DNA of 64,000 nucleotides from Mucilaginibacter aquatilis. Its GTDB lineage: Bacteria > Bacteroidota > Bacteroidia > Sphingobacteriales > Sphingobacteriaceae. Location of the stretch: NCBI RefSeq assembly GCF_009755275.1, contig NZ_WQLA01000001.1:806001-870000 (forward strand), in the 5' to 3' direction. The first letter of the stretch is position 1; the number at the start of each line of letters is the position of its first letter. Positions 36,273 to 43,729 of the stretch are shown here, one piece after another. Below the pieces are notes generated by a model. That model saw nothing but the letters and a program-made list of their open reading frames with translations. It was not told the origin of the DNA and did no database searches. The position numbers were made by a program, and so were the translations under genes.

Positions 36273-37919
36273 TTAATTTTCATAAGGCAGGGTTACAATA
36301 AACTCCGAACCTTCGTTTACTTTACTTTTTACCTGCAGGTCTCCGTTCATAAAATTAGCCAGTTCTTTACAAAAAGCCAAACCCAGGCCTACGCTTCCGG
36401 TTTGGTTATACTGGTTTTCTATGCGGTAAAACTTTTTAAATATATTACTAATCTCGTTTTTTGGAATACCAATACCCTTATCAGCAAACGAAAAAATAAT
36501 GTTACGCTTTTCGTAGCCAATGCTTATAAACAGTTCCTTTTGCCCAGGGTTTGAGTACTTGTAGGCGTTCTCAATTAAATTTTGAAATATACTGCCCAAC
36601 AAAACCGGATCGGTATAGAAATTATAAACACCTTCTACACGATACTTCAAATTAAAATCAGGGTACTTTATACTAAAGGTGTTAATGTATTTCTGCACAA
36701 ACTCTTCCAGATTGACTTCCGTTTTATTAAGCTTTATTGACCGGTTTTCAATTTGCGTAAACGAAAGCAGTTTGTTCATTAACTCGTTAAGTTTATCTGC
36801 CTCCTCATCTAAAATTTTACCGTAATGCTTTCGTTGCCGCTCGGTAAGCTCCCCTTCGCCTTTCAGGTTGGATCCGGCTATTTTAATAACGCTAACCGGA
36901 GTTTTAAACTCGTGGGTAAAGTTATTTATGAAATCATACTGCAGCTTAAACAGTTTAAGATTCACATTTAGGTTGCGGTATATAAGCCAGCCAATAAGCA
37001 CCAGGAAAATATAAATCAATAACACAATGGCTGCGGTAGGCATAAAGTGCTTATTTATTTCATTATCAAGGTGTGATCTATCAGATCTGAAATATAACTT
37101 GTAATCAGAAAATGCCCCGGGTAGTGCTACCTCTGTTCTAATCTCGCTGTTATCGGTACTAAGCGGGTCATAAACAACTGGCTGAATTGATATATGCTGA
37201 TAAAGCTCGGGGTGCGTATTTCTAAGTTTTATGGTATATACATCAAGCAAAAACGTCATCATATTTTGCTTGTACACTGCTGATTTTCGCCCTCCGTTTT
37301 GCAGTTCGCGATATTGCTTTATCTCCTCTCGGCGGGGTATGTTCAGGTAGCTTATCTTACTGGGTTTAACGTCATAAAATGTGCGGTAAATTTCATCCTG
37401 ATTGGGCACCCGGGAGGTATCTGCATTTACAAGAAAATAGTTAAACTTAGCCGACATGGTGGCGAAGTCTATACCAGCCGCACCTGTTGATTGCCTGCGC
37501 CCCTGTATACGCTGATTTACTTGCCTGTATTCGTACACTGCTTTTACAGTAATACCCATTGAGTTGCCGGTAGTACTTTGCGGATTACTGCCTATGGCTA
37601 TTTCATCATACCGTATAGTTTTCACAAACGGAAAATCGTCAAATACTGACCGTGCATAATTTGCAGCTGATGATGAATCAAGAAAGCCCTGATAGGATGT
37701 TATTTCGGGGATGCGGTTCTGAAAAAAGCTATTGTATGGCTTTATAGTTTGCTCAAGCACATCAAGCTTTTTTGATGCGAATTCGTTTTCAACCAGGCGC
37801 GATGTAAAGTTATAGCCAATAACAAGCGCTACCACCACCATGATAGATATAAGCACCAAAAAGGCCCCAATTAGCGAGAAGTTTTTTTGGTAAATATGCT
37901 GGTGTGCTTTGGCTGCCAT
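36273..37919 (-). CDS. Sensor histidine kinase (RprX-like)
   Basis: A 548-residue membrane kinase with a helix at about 16-38, a long periplasmic domain (about 40-290) and a second helix (about 296-316). The cytosolic kinase core follows: H box NFTHEFKTPVSV, N box FQNLIENAYKYS, G1 DKGIGIP and G2 SVGLGLAF. All catalytic boxes are intact. Its periplasmic domain presumably reads an envelope signal. The gene starts four bases after the stop of the S9-like lipoprotein gene and precedes the response regulator by three bases, so the three are almost certainly one transcript. Confidence 0.92.
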   Translation of the reverse strand: MAAKAHQHIYQKNFSLIGAFLVLISIMVVVALVIGYNFTSRLVENEFASKKLDVLEQTIKPYNSFFQNRIPEITSYQGFLDSSSAANYARSVFDDFPFVKTIRYDEIAIGSNPQSTTGNSMGITVKAVYEYRQVNQRIQGRRQSTGAAGIDFATMSAKFNYFLVNADTSRVPNQDEIYRTFYDVKPSKISYLNIPRREEIKQYRELQNGGRKSAVYKQNMMTFLLDVYTIKLRNTHPELYQHISIQPVVYDPLSTDNSEIRTEVALPGAFSDYKLYFRSDRSHLDNEINKHFMPTAAIVLLIYIFLVLIGWLIYRNLNVNLKLFKLQYDFINNFTHEFKTPVSVIKIAGSNLKGEGELTERQRKHYGKILDEEADKLNELMNKLLSFTQIENRSIKLNKTEVNLEEFVQKYINTFSIKYPDFNLKYRVEGVYNFYTDPVLLGSIFQNLIENAYKYSNPGQKELFISIGYEKRNIIFSFADKGIGIPKNEISNIFKKFYRIENQYNQTGSVGLGLAFCKELANFMNGDLQVKSKVNEGSEFIVTLPYEN

Positions 37920-37923
37920 AGCA

Positions 37924-39816
37924 TTAAGGCTTAACCTTCATATGAGTACTCAGGAATTTCTCAATATCAGTATACATGGCCATACGGTTGTGCTCACTCT
38001 TGAAAAAATTACGTTCGTTATCTTTAAGCACATACTTAACAGAAACGTTGTTTTTTTGCAACGCCCGTACAAATTGGTTTAACTCACTGATGTTTGCGCG
38101 CGGATCTTTAGCACCCTGGAAAATAAGCAGCGGGCTCTTGATTTTATCGGCATGAAATACCGGCGAAATAGCCCTGAAAACATCAGCATCCGTTTCGGGA
38201 TTACCAACCATTTCATAGGTCATTTGTAAACGGGGCTTTAAAAACGGGGGAACGTCTTTCAAATAGTTAAAGAAGTTTATAAGCCCGTACTGAACTATGG
38301 CGCAATTATAAGTTTTAGGGTGAAACGACATACCGTACAATGCCGAGAAGCCGCCAAACCGTGCTCCCATTATAGCTATCTTTTTAGGGTCGGCAATGCC
38401 TTCTTTTATGAGCCATTGAACACCATCATTTATATCACTTTGAATTTTACCGCCTACCTGTTTAAAACCGGCACTCATGAATTTTTTTCCGTAGCCGGTA
38501 GATCCTCGGTAATTAATTTGAAACACGGCATAACCACGGTTAGCCAAAAACTGAACCTCGGCGCTGTACCCCCAGTTGTTACGATTCCAGGGGCCATCAT
38601 GCGGCATAACCACAACCGGTAAGTCTTTGTCCTTATCACCCAAAGGCAACGTTAAGTAACCGTTTATAAGCAAACCATCGCCCGCTTTAAAACTTACCGG
38701 TTTCATAGCACACAGCTCTTCGGGCTTAAAACTGGTATTTAGGTTACTTAGTTGGGTTAACTTACCAGTACTTTTTTCGTACAGGTAAGAGGTTCCTGGG
38801 TTACGATCAGTATAAGTAGTAATTACAAACTTAGTTTCGGCGGTATCACGGTCAACAAACTTAACTGCACCATTGCTCAGTTTCTTTTTAAGATCACTGA
38901 ACATATTGCCTGCTTCGGTATTTAGAAAGTGCTTATGTGGCTTTGCATCTTCCCAGCCGGCGTACTCCAGGCGCCTTTTATTACGCGAATAACCAACATC
39001 CATTATATCGGCCTTGTCAGTAGCATAAATCACTTTTTGTTCCCGGCCTGTAAGGGCATTTATTTCAACAAGGGCAGACTTATCTCGGTTTACATTTGAT
39101 AAGGCATAGAATGTGTTACCTGTATTTGTAAACGCAACCGGATCAACCTTATTTTTAAAATTGTTTTTAATGATGGGTTTGAACTGTGCCTGCTCATTAC
39201 TCCGGAAAAGTATGGTTTCATCAACCCCGTCTGAAGCTTTGGCCAACAGTATTTTGCCGTTATTATCAGTATACCACTCAGTAATATTTCCCGGGTTAGT
39301 TATGTATAGCGTTAACTCGTTAGTTTTAACGTTAAGCCGGTATACATCAAATGTTGCCGGGTTACGCTTATTCATTATAATGGTAACCACATCGGGGTTT
39401 TGCCTGCTGCGGTTAAGCAACCTTATACGTGTTTTGGTTTGGCTTAACAAGGTACGCACCTGCAGGGTGTTTACATCAAGCGCATACATCTTCACCTCAT
39501 CCATTTCAGTAACATCCTGGCTAAAAACCAACTGGTTATTGAACGTCCAGAAGTAGTCGCGCACCGGATTATCAGTAAATGATGTTGCCATACGCTCCTT
39601 GCCATCTTCGAGCGACTGAATAAACAAATTTTGCCTGTCCTTATATGGTTTCAAATACGATAAATACTTACCATCGGGCGATATTTTAAGGAAGCTTTTA
39701 TCAGGTGTTTTGAAAAAATCGCTTATAGGTATCTGCCTGCGATCCTCTTCCTGGCACGAAAAAAAAGCGGGCAGCAGAATAACAATAAGTATCAAATATT
39801 TTAAACGGTTCAGCAT
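37924..39816 (-). CDS. S9 prolyl-oligopeptidase-like lipoprotein, probably catalytically dead
   Basis: A 630-residue lipoprotein (MLNRLKYLILIVILLPAFFSCQ, lipobox Cys at about 21). Residues 30-370 form a beta-propeller-like region; from about 385 there is an alpha/beta hydrolase domain of peptidase family S9 (ICKSYG-less, with INYRGSTGYGKKF). In active relatives the nucleophile sits in GxSxGG. Here the text is GARFGG with R486 in the Ser position. The catalytic His of DEGHGF is also replaced: DNERNF, R602. The usual Asp (GAKDPR) remains. Two of three triad residues are gone, so it should not hydrolyse peptides and may instead bind a ligand. It is first in an operon with a histidine kinase and a response regulator. 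Confidence 0.85.
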   Translation of the reverse strand: MLNRLKYLILIVILLPAFFSCQEEDRRQIPISDFFKTPDKSFLKISPDGKYLSYLKPYKDRQNLFIQSLEDGKERMATSFTDNPVRDYFWTFNNQLVFSQDVTEMDEVKMYALDVNTLQVRTLLSQTKTRIRLLNRSRQNPDVVTIIMNKRNPATFDVYRLNVKTNELTLYITNPGNITEWYTDNNGKILLAKASDGVDETILFRSNEQAQFKPIIKNNFKNKVDPVAFTNTGNTFYALSNVNRDKSALVEINALTGREQKVIYATDKADIMDVGYSRNKRRLEYAGWEDAKPHKHFLNTEAGNMFSDLKKKLSNGAVKFVDRDTAETKFVITTYTDRNPGTSYLYEKSTGKLTQLSNLNTSFKPEELCAMKPVSFKAGDGLLINGYLTLPLGDKDKDLPVVVMPHDGPWNRNNWGYSAEVQFLANRGYAVFQINYRGSTGYGKKFMSAGFKQVGGKIQSDINDGVQWLIKEGIADPKKIAIMGARFGGFSALYGMSFHPKTYNCAIVQYGLINFFNYLKDVPPFLKPRLQMTYEMVGNPETDADVFRAISPVFHADKIKSPLLIFQGAKDPRANISELNQFVRALQKNNVSVKYVLKDNERNFFKSEHNRMAMYTDIEKFLSTHMKVKP

Positions 39817-39958
39817 CTTAATTCTGTGCGTTCTTTTTCCAATCAGGTTAAATTATATAAATTTACTAAGCTGAGTAACAATGTCACCACAATTTTACCC
39901 GTTAGTATTAAACCTAAACTATTAGTAAAATATATAATTGGCTTGGGTTGCAATTTAT

Positions 39959-39966
39959 TATTTTTG
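39959..39966 (+). promoter_or_regulatory. -7 box TATTTTTG directly before the TPR gene
   Basis: Matches TAnnTTTG and ends six bases before the ATG at 39973, implying a leaderless or nearly leaderless mRNA. A TTG at 39938-39940 is 18 bases upstream. Confidence 0.5.
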
Positions 39967-39972
39967 ACATAC

Positions 39973-41793
39973 ATGAAGCGTTTACTTATCCTGATTTTTA
40001 CATTGTTTGCTGTAACAATTTGCTTGCAGGCGCAGGAAAGTAACGATATGCAACTGGCAAGGCAGTATTCACAAAATGGTGAATACCAAAAAGCCGCTGA
40101 TGTTTACCAGCGTTTGTACCGGCAGGATAATGAGACCTATTTCTTCCTGTATATTGAAACGCTCAGTAACTTAAAAAAATACGACGAAGCCGAGAGCCTA
40201 GCTAAAAAGATAATTCGAAAACACCCCGATGAACCGCAATATGCTATAGCTTTAGGCAAAATATACAATGATTGGGGCCAAACCGATAAGGCTTCTACCG
40301 TGTATGAAACTCTGCTTAAAAACCTACCCGCTAACCAGGCAGCCATCAGCAGTTTGGCCACACAATTTTACCAAACCGGTAATACTGATGTAGCCTTGAA
40401 AATTTTGTTGAAGGGGCGTACCATGCTCAGCAACCCACAGATGTTTAGCATGGAGCTGATAAGCCTTTACCGTATAAAGCGCGACAAAGCAGCCTTAACT
40501 GATGAATACCTGAACTTGTTGTCTGTAAATCCTATCTACATTAATCAGGCTCAAAACACACTTGCCACATTGTACGAGGGCGAGGCTGATTATGACATGC
40601 TGCGTACTGCTTTGTTAAAGCGTATTCAGAAAGATCCACAACAAATTGTGTTCACCAGTTTGCTTACCTGGCAGTTTTTACAACAGAAGCAATATGATCA
40701 GGCGCTTAACCAGGCGCTGGCTCTGAACCGCCGCCAGCCTAATGATAAAGGAAACGACATATTTGATCTTTGTCAAACACTGGTATCCAACGGAGCTTAT
40801 GAAACCGCAATAAGGGGATATGAATATCTACTTACAAAAAACAGCCGTGGAAACGATTTATACATTCCCGTAAAAATTGAACTGGTTAACGCCAAAAGCT
40901 TAAGAATAACATCGGGCAAGTACACACCGGCCGATTTGTTGGAATTAGAAAAAGATTACACAAGTCTGCTGGCTGAGTTTGGTAAAAATGCCGGGACTGC
41001 ATTTGCTATGCAAAAGCTGGCAAACCTGCAAGCTTTTAAATTGCATAAGCTTAATGATGCTCAAAAAATTCTTGAAGAAGCAGTTGCCCTACCAGCGTTA
41101 CGCCCGCAAACTTTGGCTTCATGCAAGCTTGATTTAGCCGACGTATACCTGATGAATAACCAGCCCTGGGAAGCTACACTTATTTACAGCCAGGTTGAAA
41201 AAGCTTTTGCCGGAAGTACTATGGCTCAGGAAGCAAACTACCGTAATGCTAAACTATCCTATTACACCGGCGATTTTAAGTGGGCCAAAAATCAGCTTAA
41301 AGTATTGAAAGCTGCAACATCACAACTTATAGCAAACGATGCCCTGAATTTGTCATTACTAATAGGTGATAATTTGGTGACTGACACCGCCGGAAACGCA
41401 CTTAAGATGTACGCACGGGCCGATTTATTGATATTTAAAGAAGAACCGGAAAAGGCTGTTATAACGCTTGATAGCATTGACAAAAAGTTTCCGGGTAACG
41501 CACTTGCTGATGATTTACTAATGGCAAAGGCGCGCATATTTGTTCAACAAAAAAACTATCAGGCAGCTATTGTGCCGTTAAAAAAAATTGTAGCCGACCA
41601 TCAATATGACCTTTGGGCTGATGATGCTGTATATATGCTGGCTACCATTTACGAAGAGCAGTTACAGGACAAGGAAACGGCCAAATCTTACTATCAAAAA
41701 ATCATTACAGATTACCCCGGCAGTATTTGGATAAGCGATGCCCGTAAACATTTCAGAATATTACGCGGAGATACACCTGATAGCTCCTCTTAA
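39973..41793 (+). CDS. Secreted tetratricopeptide-repeat protein
   Basis: A 606-residue protein with a signal peptide (MKRLLILIF to LQAQ, about residue 21) and roughly a dozen TPR-like helix pairs (QYSQNGEYQKAADVYQRLYR, ALGKIYNDWGQTDKASTVYETLL, MLATIYEEQLQDKETAKSYYQ). I choose the ATG at 39973 because the longer frame from 39826 adds residues unlike a signal peptide. It probably acts as a periplasmic scaffold, perhaps for envelope assembly. DUF4286 and rfbC follow on the same strand, 19 and 9 bases apart. Confidence 0.82.
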   Translation: MKRLLILIFTLFAVTICLQAQESNDMQLARQYSQNGEYQKAADVYQRLYRQDNETYFFLYIETLSNLKKYDEAESLAKKIIRKHPDEPQYAIALGKIYNDWGQTDKASTVYETLLKNLPANQAAISSLATQFYQTGNTDVALKILLKGRTMLSNPQMFSMELISLYRIKRDKAALTDEYLNLLSVNPIYINQAQNTLATLYEGEADYDMLRTALLKRIQKDPQQIVFTSLLTWQFLQQKQYDQALNQALALNRRQPNDKGNDIFDLCQTLVSNGAYETAIRGYEYLLTKNSRGNDLYIPVKIELVNAKSLRITSGKYTPADLLELEKDYTSLLAEFGKNAGTAFAMQKLANLQAFKLHKLNDAQKILEEAVALPALRPQTLASCKLDLADVYLMNNQPWEATLIYSQVEKAFAGSTMAQEANYRNAKLSYYTGDFKWAKNQLKVLKAATSQLIANDALNLSLLIGDNLVTDTAGNALKMYARADLLIFKEEPEKAVITLDSIDKKFPGNALADDLLMAKARIFVQQKNYQAAIVPLKKIVADHQYDLWADDAVYMLATIYEEQLQDKETAKSYYQKIITDYPGSIWISDARKHFRILRGDTPDSSS

Positions 41794-41797
41794 TTTA

Positions 41798-41805
41798 TAT
41801 TTTTG
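41798..41805 (+). promoter_or_regulatory. -7 box TATTTTTG directly before the DUF4286 gene
   Basis: Same octamer and same six-base distance to the start codon (41812) as the box before the TPR gene. Confidence 0.45.
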
Positions 41806-41811
41806 CTAACA

Positions 41812-42114
41812 ATGATTATTTATAACGAAACCTTTGTGGTTGATGCAGGCGCAAGTACCGAGTGGCTGCAATGGATGAAGCAGGAGCATATACCTGCTGC
41901 TATGCAAACTGCTTGCTTTACGGAATTCCAGATACTTGAGATTATTGACTCACCTAATGAAGGGGCTACGTTTTGCATTCAATACAAAACGCCTGAGTTA
42001 AGCAAATTTGAGGAGTTTAAAAATCAGCATTTGCAGGCTTTACATGTTCGCCACCATCAACAATTTGAAAACAGATACGTGCTGTTCAACAGCATTATGA
42101 AGACCGTTGACTAA
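41812..42114 (+). CDS. DUF4286 family protein
   Basis: A 100-residue soluble protein with a ferredoxin-like alpha/beta pattern (MIIYNETFVVD, WLQWMKQEHIPA, FQILEIID, FCIQYKTPELSKFEEF), the layout of Bacteroidota DUF4286. I start at the ATG at 41812; an upstream TTG adds three residues and is not convincing. Function unknown. It lies between the TPR gene and rfbC. Confidence 0.82.
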   Translation: MIIYNETFVVDAGASTEWLQWMKQEHIPAAMQTACFTEFQILEIIDSPNEGATFCIQYKTPELSKFEEFKNQHLQALHVRHHQQFENRYVLFNSIMKTVD

Positions 42115-42122
42115 TAACTTTT

Positions 42123-42671
42123 ATGAACGTTACCACTACCAACATTGAGGGGCTGCTGATTATTGAGCCCAGAATATTTCCTGACGACCGTGGCTACTTT
42201 TATGAAAGCTACAACAAGAATAAATTTGCAGAAGCAGGAATTACAGCTGACTTTGTGCAAGACAATCAATCATTTTCGCACAAGGGCACTTTAAGAGGCT
42301 TACACGGGCAGGCAAATCCTTTTGCACAGGGCAAACTGGTAAGGGTTTTACAAGGAAGGGTTCTTGATGTAGCGGTTGATATACGTAAAAACTCACCTAC
42401 CTATGGCCGCCATTTCTCAATAGAATTGAGTGGTGATAACCATAAACAATTTTGGGTACCACCCGGCTTTTTGCACGGTTTTGTAACGCTTGAAGATAAT
42501 ACGATATTTACCTATAAAGTAACCAACTTTTATGACAAGGCTTCAGAAATTGGGGTGTTATGGAACGACCCTACCCTTGGTATTGGTTGGGGTATTAATG
42601 AAAGTGAGGCATTATTATCACCCAAAGATGAGGTTCTACCTGCCTTTGCAGATTTTGTAAGTCCTTTTTGA
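42123..42671 (+). CDS. rfbC: dTDP-4-dehydrorhamnose 3,5-epimerase
   Basis: A 182-residue cupin-fold epimerase of the dTDP-L-rhamnose pathway. Family landmarks are the start LLIIEPRIFPDDRGYFYESY, QDNQSFSHKGTLRGLH (with the catalytic His of the GLH segment), DVAVDIR, FWVPPGFLHGF and YKVTNFY. The other rml genes (A, B, D) are not in the window, so the gene is separated from the rest of the pathway. It is the last gene of a short run, followed by a long-loop hairpin at 42688-42750. Confidence 0.9.
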   Translation: MNVTTTNIEGLLIIEPRIFPDDRGYFYESYNKNKFAEAGITADFVQDNQSFSHKGTLRGLHGQANPFAQGKLVRVLQGRVLDVAVDIRKNSPTYGRHFSIELSGDNHKQFWVPPGFLHGFVTLEDNTIFTYKVTNFYDKASEIGVLWNDPTLGIGWGINESEALLSPKDEVLPAFADFVSPF

Positions 42672-42687
42672 CATTAAGATAAATTAG

Positions 42688-42750
42688 TGCGAAAGGTTTG
42701 TACAGAAAGCTTGGCATAAGCCATAAGTTTAACGTATCAGGCCTTTCGCA
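42688..42750 (+). terminator. Possible terminator after rfbC
   Basis: TGCGAAAGG (42688-42696) pairs with CCTTTCGCA (42742-42750) around a 45-base interior, then ATTTTAAAA. The large loop makes this uncertain. Confidence 0.4.
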
Positions 42751-42766
42751 ATTTTAAAACAGTGTC

Positions 42767-43531
42767 TTAATTTTCAATTCTTAAATCTTTAGGCATACGT
42801 CCGTTCAGTAAAAAATGCGACCAGTTATCGCTGCCATTTGCCTTAGCTACATTTGATGCACGGTTCCAGTTATATGCTACATACACCTGCTCAATGTTAA
42901 CTGTCACTCCATCCGTACAAACTATAGCATATTTTGCATGCGGAGTCATTGATTCCATTGCAAAGCGGTGCTCACCAACGCCTAAATAAGCCGGCAAACC
43001 AACGCTTCCCGGATTCAAAATAATTTTACCGTTACTTAGATACACCAAACGGTTCACATGTGAGTGACCGCATAAGATGACTTTTTGTGTGATGTGTGAA
43101 GTCTTTGCTATCAACTCATCATCGTTATAAACAAACACACCATTTGGTGTTACCTTTTCCAGCAAGTATTCATTATCGCTGGTTGGTGTACCATGGCAAA
43201 CAAAAAACACCTCATCGAACACGGCAGTCGGTGGAAGGCTTTTCAGCCACATAATACTGTCTTTAGAAAGCTCGCCCTTTACCCGCTCCATATTTTCCTT
43301 TTCAGTAACTTTATCCAGGCTCTCCAATATCTCGCGGTCGGTATTTCCACTTATATTAAACATGGGCGTATTACGTATGATCTGTGCGCATTCTTCCGGT
43401 TCTAATGCGCCGAACACATGGTCGCCAAGATTTATAATTGTATTTATTTTTTTTGCTTTAATATCGGCTAAAACGGCCTGCAGGGCTAAACAGTTGCCAT
43501 GTACATCTGATATGATGGCGTACGCTTTCAT
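42767..43531 (-). CDS. Metallophosphoesterase family protein
   Basis: A 254-residue calcineurin-like phosphoesterase. Metal-binding blocks are visible: SDVHGN near the start, NLGDHVFG, SGNTDRE, VCHGTP and CGHSHVNR. The family cleaves phosphomonoesters or diesters (for example YfcE-like). Substrate is unknown. The gene is monocistronic on the minus strand, between rfbC and the YfhO-type gene. Confidence 0.88.
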   Translation of the reverse strand: MKAYAIISDVHGNCLALQAVLADIKAKKINTIINLGDHVFGALEPEECAQIIRNTPMFNISGNTDREILESLDKVTEKENMERVKGELSKDSIMWLKSLPPTAVFDEVFFVCHGTPTSDNEYLLEKVTPNGVFVYNDDELIAKTSHITQKVILCGHSHVNRLVYLSNGKIILNPGSVGLPAYLGVGEHRFAMESMTPHAKYAIVCTDGVTVNIEQVYVAYNWNRASNVAKANGSDNWSHFLLNGRMPKDLRIEN

Positions 43532-43679
43532 AGTGAGTTTGGGTATAGATTAAATTAGCCTGGCTGTAATTAAACCGGCTATTACAATTATACGCAAACG
43601 ATATATATATTGTTACTTAAGTTAAAACCATACTTGCACGCTATAAGCAGTAGCAAATAGTATCATCTTCCTAAAACAA

Positions 43680-43708
43680 AAAGGGCCGATTATAATAATC
43701 AGCCCTTT
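43680..43708 (-). terminator. Terminator of the YfhO-type operon
   Basis: Arms 43680-43692 and 43696-43708 pair with one mismatch and a three-base loop, followed by T on the minus strand. Confidence 0.65.
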
Positions 43709-43729
43709 AATCAATTATATCACTTACGG

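Noticed and set aside
39113..39556. 147-codon plus-strand frame inside the S9-like gene
   Set aside because: Lies entirely antisense to a well-supported gene with no independent signals.
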